A stretch of 64,000 nt of DNA from contig JASWHV010000010.1 in NCBI GenBank assembly GCA_030760725.1, positions 39,189,760-39,253,759 of the forward strand, written 5' to 3'. Source of the DNA: Neostapfia colusana. Taxonomy: Eukaryota; Streptophyta; Magnoliopsida; Poales; Poaceae. The position numbers and the translations under genes are program-made. Under the pieces are notes generated by a model. That model did no database searches, had not been told where the DNA came from, and saw only the letters and a program-made list of their open reading frames with translations. This document shows positions 47,811-57,745 of the stretch, in pieces. The first letter of the stretch is position 1. The number at the start of each line of letters is the position of its first letter.

Positions 47811-48590
47811 ATGGTTCGCATGATTCGCACCGCTCGTAAGTCCACGGGAGGGAGAGTTCCCGTAGTTGCCCTTGCTGAAAGAGAGGAGAGTCGTCCAGTG
47901 ACGTACCTTTCCTACGGATTGGCAGTAGGAGATTTGTTGCGCCGTCTTCGACGTATGCTCGAAGCCGCCGGCAATACGGGCAAGCTCATCATCCACTATA
48001 ACTCCACCAGGACCATCCGTGAGAAGAGGGAAGAATGGAGTTCGGAGATGAGGATTATACACGAGAATCAGCTGCTTAAGATTCACCACTCTCCAGCTTG
48101 TCGAGCAACACAAGTTGACGCGGAGAGAGATGTCACCTGGGAGGCCATCACCTGCCAGAGTCACATCTATCGTCGCCACTTGGACAAAACTGAGTACATG
48201 TATGTCCTCCAACGTGAGAGTGGTACCACGGAGTACAAGTACCCACCGGTGCAGCAAGGGACTTCCCATGAGCACATGGACTTGTGCTTGGAGGATGCTG
48301 CTATGCTCAGCACTCGACTGCAGGAGTGTCAACAAGAGCTTCAGGATGTCCGAGATACTCTGAAGGAGACGGAGGCATTGCTGCGAGCTTGCTTAAAGGC
48401 GAGAGAAAGAGGAGATGGGAATGAACTGTGTGTCACCGTAAGTGATCCATGGACCCCTGACTCCCCGGATCGCCGAGCAATCAGGCGTCGTCGCACTTCT
48501 CCACCAGCAGCCTCCCCACCCAAAGCAGAGTCAGAAGGTAGCCGAAATGAGGAGGAAGATCCCGAGGAGCCAGCTCAAGAGGATGAGTAG
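47811..48590 (+). CDS. ORF0 protein with histone H3 tail-like N-terminus (intact, 259 aa)
   Basis: This is the only full-length ORF0 here. After the initiator Met, residues 6-13 are TARKSTGG, identical to histone H3 residues 6-13 and in the same register. R2, P16, L20 and A21 also match, giving 12 of 21. K4 is replaced by Ile, K14 by Arg and K18 by Val. The body (residues 30-155) has no domain I recognise. Residues about 160-198 (LEDAAMLSTRLQECQQELQD and on) look like a coiled coil. An RRAIRRRR cluster near 225 could be a nuclear localisation signal, and the last 20 residues are strongly acidic. RIRE3/RIRE8-type elements are known to carry an extra ORF before gag. A role in chromatin or silencing is inference from the tail alone. 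Start chosen because the ATG follows a splice-acceptor-like site and is conserved in A and D. Confidence 0.85.
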   Translation: MVRMIRTARKSTGGRVPVVALAEREESRPVTYLSYGLAVGDLLRRLRRMLEAAGNTGKLIIHYNSTRTIREKREEWSSEMRIIHENQLLKIHHSPACRATQVDAERDVTWEAITCQSHIYRRHLDKTEYMYVLQRESGTTEYKYPPVQQGTSHEHMDLCLEDAAMLSTRLQECQQELQDVRDTLKETEALLRACLKARERGDGNELCVTVSDPWTPDSPDRRAIRRRRTSPPAASPPKAESEGSRNEEEDPEEPAQEDE

Positions 48591-48892
48591 TGTAGAGTCT
48601 TTCCCCTAGCTAGCAAGAGGTCGAGTAGTCGAGTCGTGACGTAGTTAATGGTGTGATAATGCTTGGTGTGTGACGTGAGTTGTGGAAGCCATGAGCAAGT
48701 GTCCACAGCCTCGTCTTCAGATTGTTTTCCTTTGGTGTGTGAACCCACAGGAAATAATAGTGCATTTATTGGGTGTGAGATATAAAACCCTCGTAGGATT
48801 TTAACAAAACTTCAACACTTCAAAGTACAAACAAGTGAAAGTAGTAAGATGATACCAAATGCTTTCAAATTAACATTTGTTGATTCTGCCAG
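48591..48892 (+). other. Intergenic stretch between ORF0 and gag of E
   Basis: These 302 bases hold no ORF. They end in CATTTGTTGATTCTGCCAG directly before the gag ATG, another acceptor-like sequence. The equivalent stretch in A is 3651-3951. Confidence 0.6.
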
Positions 48893-51800
48893 ATGGCCGG
48901 AAGAGGAAGAGGACGTGCTGCCAACCCCGCCAACAACAACGATGAGGCATGCAACTCTCATCTTTCTGGAGGCCAGAACCGGGGTGGTCGCCGTGAAGAA
49001 GTTGATCCTCTCCACCAAATGCTGGAGAATCAAAATCAGCTCATCCAGAACTTGACTCAAGTAGTGGCCAACTTGCATCAAGTTCCACCTCCACAAGCTG
49101 CACCACGCCAACCAAGGTTGAGTGAGTTTCTAGGAACTCAACCTCCAAAGTTTGCAAGTGCTGCTGAACCTCTGGAGGCAGATGATTGGCTGAAGACCAT
49201 TGAAAGTAAGATGAGGATCATACAATGCCAAGGGTATGAGAGGGTGCTGTTTGCCTCTCATCAATTGCAAGGACCTGCTGCTGATTGGTGGACCGCCTAC
49301 GTGGCCGCCCATCATGACCCGGAGAGCATCACTTGGGAAGAGTTCAAGCGTAGCTTCCGCAACCATTACATCCCAAGAGGTGAACTCAAAAACAAGAGGA
49401 AAGAGTTTTTGGGACTGCAGCAGGGAAACATGACGGTGAGGGAATACCTCACTAAATTCACTCAACTATCCCGTTATGCTCCACGAGACATAGAGACAGA
49501 TGAGCAGAAACAAGATTGTTTCGTGGAAGGACTTACCGCAGAGATGCAGTGTGCAATGTCCTCCAATGAGTATGAAAGCTTTCAAAAGATGGTGGACAGA
49601 GCGTTTGTGGTGGAAAGGAAGCTAAAGGCCCTGTAAAATGAGAATAAGAGGAAGGCTGGGTGGTTACATCAAGCCTCAGGGAGCAACACCCGCCCACGTA
49701 TGATGCAGCAACCTACGGGGCAGACGAGCCGTGCTGCGGTACCCTATTCAGCACCAAGAGGGTACAACCCAAACTACAGGCCTCCCGCAGCACCAGCACA
49801 GCCGCAACGTCAGTTTGTGCAGCAGCCTCGCCCCGCGTATCCGCCTCGACCAGCAGTGCAAGGACCCCCAAACAAACCCCAAGACAACAAGGGCCAAGCA
49901 TCTAAGATTGGGGTGCAATGTTTCAGCTGTGGTGAAGTGGGGCACTACGCCCATAAGTGTCCAAAGAAGAAGCCCACGCAGCCACAACAGCAGAACGTAA
50001 TGAGAGGACGGGTGAACCACGTCACTATGGAGGAAGCACAAGAGGCACCCGACGTGGTAGTTGGTAAGTTTCCTGCCAATTTACACCTTGCAACTCTGCT
50101 GTTTGATTCTGGTGCTACCCATTCGTTCATTGCTCAAGGGTTTGTTAAGAAGCATGACCTAGCAACCACACAAATGAACCATATGCTAGCGGTAAATTCT
50201 CCAGGTGGAAAAATAAGGACAAGACAAGTGTGTCCCAAAGTGAACCTAGACATTAATGGGGTAGTATTTACCGCTAACCTCATAGTGATCGATTCACAAG
50301 GGATAGATATTATTTTGGGTATGGATTGGTTGACCAAACATAAAGGAATCATCCATTGTTCGACCAGAACGGTGGAACTAACTCACCCTAGTGGCACAAG
50401 AGTAAAGTTCATAACGATACACGAGCCTAGGAGGGACATTAAATTAAATCAAGTGGAGGTGAAAGTTGAGGAAATCAGGACTATCAGGGAATATCCAGAT
50501 GTTTTTCCGGAGGAGTTGCCAGGAATGCCTCCCGACCGTGACGTGGAATTCGCAATCGAGCTAGTACCGGGAACAGCCCCGATATACAAGAGACCTTATC
50601 GAATGGACTCCAAGCAGCTAGAGGAGCTCAAGGATCATTTGAGAGAATTGACGGAAAAGGGATATGTTCGCCCTAGTTCCTCACCATGGGGAGCTCCGGT
50701 AATATTTGTGCCTAAGAAAGATGGAATTCAAAGGTTATGCGTGGATTACCGTGCCTTGAATGAGGTGACCATCAAGAACAAGTACCCATTACCCCGCATT
50801 GAAGACTTGTTTGATCAGTTGAGAGGAGCTTGCGTGTTCTCGAAAATTGATCTCAGGTCGGGATACCACCAACTCAAGATAAGGCAATCTGATATTCCCA
50901 AGACAGCTTTCGTATCTCGGTACGGACTGTATGAATACACTGTCATGCCTTTCGGGCTAACCAATGCCCCGGCATATTTCATGTACCTCATGAACAAGGT
51001 ATTCATGGAATATCTGGACAAGTTTGTGGTGGTTTTCATAGATGATATTCTCGTCTTCTCCAAAGATGAAGAAGAACATGAGAAACATCTAAGGTTGGTG
51101 TTGCAGAGGCTGAGAGAACACCAACTATATGCCAAGTTGAGCAAGTGTGAGTTTTGGCTGAAGAGAGTTCCCTTTTTAGGACATATAATCTCGGAAGGAG
51201 GAATCTCCGTAGATCCCGCCAAAATCGAAGATATCCAGAAGTGGAAAACCCCTGAAAATGTCGGGGAAGTTCGAAGCTTTTTGGGATTGGCTGGATACTA
51301 TCGACGGTTTATTGAGGGATTCTCCAAGATCTCGAGACCTCTCACCAAACTGTTGGAAAAGGGAATCACATTCACCTGGACGCCACAGTGCGATACGAGC
51401 TTTCAGGAGCTAAAGAAGAGATTGACAACAGCCCCAGTGTTGGTTATGCCAGATATGCAGAAGAATTTCACGGTGTACTGCGATGCCTCTGGAAACGGGT
51501 TGGGATGTGTTCTCATGCAAGAGGGACATGTCGTGGCATATGCATCCCGGCAGCTTCGGAAGCACGAGAAGAACTATCCTACACATGACCTAGAACTAGC
51601 TGCAGTGGTACACGCGTTGAAAATTTGGCGGCACTATTTGATGGGAAAGAGGACAGAGATATATACGGATCATAAGAGTTTGAAGTACATATTCACACAG
51701 CCAGACCTCAACCTTAGACAAAGGAGATGGTTAGAGCTAATCAATGACTTTGATGTAGGCATCAACTATCATCCCGGGAAAGCAAACGTCGTGGCCGATG

Positions 51801-53362
51801 CCTTGAGTCGGAAAGTGCAGGTCAATAAGTTGAGCTTGAAGGATATGCCTGCAGAATTGAAGGACGAGGTTATAAGGCTCAATCTATGTCTAGTAAATAG
51901 TGGTGAAGCCATCGCCATGGAAGTGGACTCCACACTTGAGCGAGACATACGCGAGGGACAAAAGAATGATGAGAAGATACAAGAGATCAGACAGCTCATC
52001 AAGGAAAATAAAGCTCCTGGTTTTAGAGAGGATGAACAAGGAACGGTGTGGCACGGGAAAAGGATCTGTGTGCCAGAGGTAAAGGAGATTCGTAAATTAA
52101 TTTTGAAGGAGGCTCACGATTCCGACTATTCCATTCATCCTGGGAGTACGAAGATGTATCAGGACCTCAAAAGCAGGTATTGGTGGTATGGCATGAAGCG
52201 AGATGTCGCGGAACATGTTGCCCTATGTGACACATGTCAGTTGGTGAAAGCAGAACATCAACGACCCGCGGGATTGCTGCAACCACTCAAAGTACCTGAA
52301 TGGAAGTGGGAAGAAATCAGCATGGATTTTGTCGTGGGATTGCCTAGGACCCAATCCGGGTATGATTCAATATGGGTCATTATTGATCGGCTAACCAAGG
52401 TAGCTCATTTCATCCCTGTGAAAGAAAGCTACAGCGGAACCAAATTGGCAGAATTGTACATGTCAAGGATTGTGTGTTACCATGGAGTGCCAAAGAAGAT
52501 AGTGTCGGACCGAGGGACACAGTTCACCTCGAGGTTTTGGCAAAAGTTGCATGAGACCATGGGAACCCATCTGAACTTCAGTTCTGCCTATCATCCCCAA
52601 ACTGACGGGCAGACGGAGAGAACCAATCAGATTCTTGAAGATATGTTAAGGGCATGTGCACTTAAAAACAATAGGAGTTGGGACAAGAACCTACCGTATG
52701 CGGAGTTTTCCTATAACAACAGTTATCAAGCTAGTATGAAGATGTCACCGTTTGAAGCTTTGTATGGAAGGAAATGCAGAACTCCCCTATTTTGGAACCA
52801 AACAGGAGAAAGTAAAGTGTTTGGTCCAGAAGTGTTACAAGAAGCCGAGGCAAAGGTGAGGGAGATTCGCAACAACTTGAGGATAGCACAGACACGCCAG
52901 AAGAGTTATGCTGATGTACGAAGAAGAGAGCTCGTTTTCAACGTGGGAGACTATGTTTATCTCAAGGTGTCCCCTATCAGAGGACTACGTCGGTTCAAGG
53001 TGAAAGGGAAGTTGTCACCTCGATACATCGGACCCTTTCAAGTTTTGGAAAGAAAAGGCGAAGTGGCGTACCAACTAGAGTTGCCGGTTCATCTGTCGGA
53101 CGTGCACGATGTGTTCCATGTGTCGCAACTCAAGAAATGTCTGAGGACGCCTGAGGTGGTGTTACCCATGAATGAAGTGGATGTAGCTGAGGATTTGTCT
53201 TATGCCGAGCAACCATACAAGATTTTGGAGACAATGGAACGCCTCACCAGAAATAAGAGAATCAGGATGTGCAAGGTGCAGTGGAAGCATCACTCAGAAG
53301 AGGAAGCCACCTGGGAACGGGAAGATGAGCTTAAGGCACAATTTCCGGAATTGTTTTCTTAG
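48893..53362 (+). pseudogene. gag-pol polyprotein of element E, intact but for one nonsense codon
   Basis: One frame of 1489 codons. TAA at 49634-49636 replaces Glu at codon 248 (GAA in A) inside Gag, before the zinc knuckle; everything else is open. Domains by residue: Gag about 1-340; CCHC knuckle 343-356; protease with DSGA, Asp 405; RT with FIDDILVF, Asp 717 and 718; RNase H with Asp 864 in YCDAS; integrase HHCC at H1075, H1082, C1112, C1115; catalytic D1145, D1206 and E1242 with exact D-35-E spacing; chromodomain about 1441-1489. In the chromodomain the central Trp (KVQW) and ATWERE are kept, but the third cage position is His (WKHH). The proteins would package RNA, copy it to DNA and integrate it. 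As the only lesion lies in Gag, it may postdate insertion, or the copy may have moved in trans. Confidence 0.96.
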
Positions 53363-53392
53363 AAACACCAATCTCGAGGACGAGATTTCTTT

Positions 53393-53407
53393 TAAGGGGG
53401 GTAGAGC
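53393..53407 (+). other. Polypurine tract, element E
   Basis: TAAGGGGGGTAGAGC directly precedes the 3' LTR. Confidence 0.92.
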
Positions 53408-56400
53408 TGTAACACCCCAAATTTTTAGTCAAGATTCAAATTTTGGATTTAGAACCATAAACCATGTTCAGAGGGGAATTTAGAAATTTTTGGACGTGTT
53501 GCATGTTTTGCAAAAATTCAAATTCAAACTGGAATTCAAATTAGACTCAAAACAGAAAAGAAATGGAAAAAGAAAAAGGAAAACCGGAAAAAAACTGGCC
53601 AGTGGGCCGAAACCCCAGCCGGCCCAGCTAACCCCCGCGCAGCCCGCCCCCGCGCGCGCCGCGCTGCCCCTCGCTGACGGGTGGGACCCGCCTGTCATCC
53701 CTAACCCCGCGACCCCGGACTTCTCCCCCGCGCGCGCGATCGCAACCGATCGGGAAACCGCGTCCCGCAGCCGAATTCTGGACCCTGAGGACTCTAACTC
53801 GATCACAACAGAACCACCGCCCTCCCCCGGCTATAAAAACAACCAATCCGATCAGTTTTTCTCACGCGATCGCCGAATTTCACTCCGGTGAGCACCGAGA
53901 CTTCGCCGGTGAATTCTGGCCGATCTAAGCTCGGAAACTCTGATCTAACTCGTTGGTCTTGATCCACCGCCTCCGGGGAACTTTGCAGGTGCAGAAAACC
54001 CGAAGACTTACGGTGCAAATCCAGCTCCGACGAGCTTCGCCGTGGTTTTGCCTCGGACCTCGCCGCCGAGCACTTTCCAGGACCCCCGAGCTCGAGAAAA
54101 CCCCCGAGGTGAGATCCCTGACCTCCCCTCTACCGATCTAGGCCATAAGATCACAGTTCTAGGCAGAATTCTCGAGGATCCGAAACTTTCCGGCGAGATC
54201 GCCGCTTCCCGCCGCCGTGCGCCGCCGGCAGCGCCGCCCGCTCTCGATCAGAGCGACGTGGCCGCTTGTGCGCCGTTTATTTTAAATCGCGCGGTAGACT
54301 TTAAAACCCCGCGTACCGGTTCGATGTTATAATCTCAGCCGTCGGTTTAAAATCAGACGGTCCACGTCAGCCCCGCGTTATAAAGACTGGAGTTCTTACG
54401 TGCTACCCCCTGGGGTTCTCTGGAATTGAGAGCTAGCCCCGGAAACTTCAGATCTAGCCTCTGGAACTCCAGAAAATCATGTAAATTCATTTAAAAATCA
54501 GTTTTAGCCCCTAGACTTAATAGAAATTAAGAAAAACACCTCTGAAAAGTGTAGCTAGACCCCTGGAAATTATGAAAATAATATTATAGACCCTGTAATG
54601 GGGTGAATTCATTATTTTAGCCCTGTTTAGTATTTAATTTAGAAAATTGAATATGTAACTAGTGTTTAAATATTAAAAAGGGGGACAAACATAATTGTCA
54701 AAATTATTAAAAACTTTCTCAGTACTTAGAAAACTTTGGAGTGTGATAAAAATATATTTTTGGGCTAAAATAAATCTGTTTCATCTATTATTCACATTTA
54801 ATAGTATAGGGACACATTTTTAAGTAAAGAATGGTTAAAGAAAAATAGGGAAAATAATTATGAAATAGTATACATCAGAAGCCAAGGTCAAAAATATGAT
54901 CTTAAATTATTTAGGACCAGAACCTAATCTGTTTAGGTAGTGTGTATTACTAATTTAATGATAAAATGCACAATTATGCATAAGAATATAAATCTGAAAA
55001 TATAGAAACTAGTAAATGATAAATGGAGTTTCTAAAATACAAAGAATTCAGTTTAGGGTTGACAGAAATTATGAAGGCACATATGGAGAAGAAAAATACT
55101 TTTCATACATACATGGTAGTTTAATATATAAGGAATTTATTTAAAACTGAAACACACATATATACATATATGTATATATATATATATAGTATGTGAGTAT
55201 AAATATGAACACCAAAGTAGGAATCATACACATATAAATAAAAGTGTATGCAAGCCCCAAATCAACACACATAAAGTAACCACAACACATATAATGGTAA
55301 AGAACTTTCATAAATATGAATGTGTGGTTTGTATGAAGTGGAAGTGTGAACTATATCTTATGATTGTTGTTTTTCTTTTGCTATGTGTGATGGTATGAAG
55401 TAGAACCTGCTCAAGAACAAGTTATTCAATTCCAAGACCAAGACTACCCATTTCAAGAGCAGCAAGAAGGAGGCAAGTGTCCTTGACCACTTTGATCCTA
55501 TGCTAGGATGTGTAGATAGAATTATTTGCATTGTCAAATGAAATATGAAACCCATGCTAGGAAGTTTCCCTAGAATTGCATTACCTTGTTTCCTTGTAGC
55601 TTGGGTTGGGATTTATTTTGTCATGTCGTTTATTTACATGCATATGCTTAGCCATGCTTAGTATGGGATATTTGGGATATGAGATCATCAGTTTATATTA
55701 CCATACTCTTGAATGAGACATTGTGAGTTATGTAGAGGTAGGGATCAAGGCAAGTTGGATGTTTTGGTTGTGTGCTGGGTGCACGAGACTCGGGTTTGTG
55801 TTTAGTACTTGCCTGGATCCTAAGGACCGGTTCATGGAGCATGTAACCCGGCTTTACAGTGCCAACCACATGCTGAGATGGGGCAGCTTAGCCAATTAAT
55901 TAGGTGTATCCCCGGCGTAGTATGGGTGTGTTGGATGGTGCGGGGAATAGGAGTCAGCTGGACTGCCATATGAACCGCAAGGCTCAAGAGGGGGCCACTG
56001 CAGCGGGGTTGGAGCCTCTTGTATGCTGTTAGGGGTGAAACCTCAGTGGGCCCACGCTCGTCGGGAATCCCTTTGTAAAGGCTTCGTAGTGATCTCTTGG
56101 CCACACACCTGGGAAGTGTGAATGTGGATCGTAGCCACTGGCATAATGGAGGTTCTTTTAGTCCACCCGGCAACGGGGGATGAAATCACTACTTGTGGGT
56201 ACAGTGGTACAAACTCTGCAGAGTCAAAACTGTCTTGACAGCCGTGCTCACGGTTAAGAGCGGCCTGGACTTATTCATGATTAGAGGATTGATGGTTGTG
56301 AATGTTAAGCGGGGAGCTTAACATTGGAAATGATGTTATGGTTATTGGATTATGATGATGGGATGGGAGATTGGAACCATTTCACCTGTGTAGTAATGTA

Positions 56401-56866
56401 GGTGCTTAATAAGCTAAGGTGATAGGTATTAATTGCGTAGTGCTTTAACCATGAGTTCAACCTTTCCTTGTTCTAGCCATGCATGATATAATTTTTCCCA
56501 CACTTGCTGAGTACCATTGGTACTCAACCTTGCATATTTGTTGGTTTATATTGCTGCTCAGGTCAAGATAATGAGGTGGTGTATAATGACCAAGATTTTG
56601 GACCCGAGGAAGGCTTTTAGGTTCATGAAGACCCCGGGCAACGCCTGTGATGGAGCCCTAAAGAATAATATTCCGCTGCTAGTTTATTTACTTGTGATGA
56701 AGCATTAGTGTCCATTGAGACATTTGCGATGTAAGACTTATTTATGTTCGACACCTGGCTTGTAATAAATGATGCTTCACTATTTGTCATCACATGTATG
56801 AGAAAATGATCCTGGCATACATGTGATATTCACTTGGTTGTTTCTTCGGAAAAACCGGGTGTGACA
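53408..56866 (+). repeat. 3' LTR of element E
   Basis: Near-identical to 44138-47594. TATA box at 53832-53839, donor-like site near 54109, putative exons at 55401-55472 and 56562-56620, stem-loop at 56508-56526. It is followed at once by the GTCTA duplication and the remainder of D's LTR. Confidence 0.97.
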
Positions 56867-56871
56867 GTCTA

Positions 56872-57740
56872 CCGTGCGATTTAAAATAAACGGCGCACAA
56901 GCGGCCACGTCGCTTCGATCGAGCGCGGGCGGCGCTGCCGGCGGCTCACGGCGGCGGGAAGCGGCGATCTCGCCGGAAAGTTTCGGATCCTCGAGAATTC
57001 TGCCTAGAACTGTGATCTTATGGCCTAGATCGGTAGAGGGGAGGTCAGGGATCTCACCTCGGGGGTTTTCTCGAGCTCGGGGGTCCTGGAAAGTGATCGG
57101 CGGCGAGGTCCGAGGCAAAACCACGGCGAAGCTCGTCGGCGCTGGGTTTACACCGTAAGTCTTCGGGTTTTCTGCACCTGCAAAGTTCCCCGGAGGCGGT
57201 GGATCAAGACCAGCGAGTTAGATCAGAGTTTCCGAGCTTAGATCGGCCAGAATTCACCGGCGAAGTCTCGGTGCTCACCGGAGTGAAAATCGGCGATCGC
57301 GTGGGAAAAACCGATCGGGGCTGGGGTTTTTATAGCCGGGGGAGGGCGGTGGGTCTGTTGCGATCGAGTTTGAGTCATTTGGGACCAGAATTCGGGCTGC
57401 GGGACGCGGAAATCCGGTCGGTTGCGATCGCGCGCGCGGGAGAGAGTCCGTGGTCGTGGGGTTAGGGATGACAGGCGGGTCCCACCTGTCTGTGAGAGAC
57501 AGCGCGGCGCGCGCGGGGGCGGGCTGGCCCGGGGAAACTGGGCCGGCTGGCGGGTTTCGGCCCACTGGCCGGTTTTTTTTTCCGTTTCTCTTTTTCTTTT
57601 TCCATTTCTTTTCTGTTTTGAGTATAATTTGAATTCCAGTTTGAATTTGAATTTTTGCAAAACATGCAACACGTCCAAAAATTTTTAAATTCCCCTCTGA
57701 ACATGGTTTAGGGTTTTGAATCAAAATTTGGGGTGTTACA
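56872..57740 (-). repeat. 5' LTR of D, part 2 (U3, TATA box and leader)
   Basis: This is the 5' quarter of D's 5' LTR, separated from the rest by E. On the minus strand it runs from TGTAACACCCC at 57740 through the TATA box (57327-57334) to the donor-like GAG|GTGAG at 57057. It is not a separate element, since joining it to 41571-44137 gives a normal 3436-bp LTR. Confidence 0.95.
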
Positions 57741-57745
57741 TTCCT

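Larger units (their letters stand above)
44138..56866 (+). mobile_element. Element E: complete, very young family 1 chromovirus
   Basis: E is full length (12.7 kb) with paired LTRs, PBS, ORF0, gag-pol, polypurine tract and a perfect 5-bp duplication. The LTRs (3457 and 3459 bp) differ by only five substitutions and one 2-bp microsatellite change by my line-by-line comparison: near 44260, 44575, 45021, 45190, 45915 and 46823 and their partners. At 1.3e-8 substitutions per site per year, the usual grass LTR rate, this is of the order of 50-60 thousand years. It sits in the 5' LTR of D, in opposite orientation. Confidence 0.97.
32358..57740 (-). mobile_element. Element D: family 1 chromovirus in C, itself split by E
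   Basis: D has a minus-strand 3' LTR (32358-35792), polypurine tract, gag-pol, ORF0, PBS and 5' LTR, the last in two pieces (41571-44137 and 56872-57740) around element E. It inserted in the RT part of C's pol with duplication TTCCT. The two LTRs (3435 bp and 2567+869 bp) differ at roughly 33-35 positions by eye, about 1%. D is therefore younger than C and older than E. Confidence 0.96.

Noticed and set aside
47811..48590. Host histone H3 gene or pseudogene
   Set aside because: Only the first 21 residues resemble H3. No histone fold follows, and the ORF sits at the same place in three elements, so it belongs to the retrotransposon.
56872..57740. Separate solo or partial LTR next to E
   Set aside because: It joins 41571-44137 exactly through the GTCTA duplication to make D's 5' LTR.
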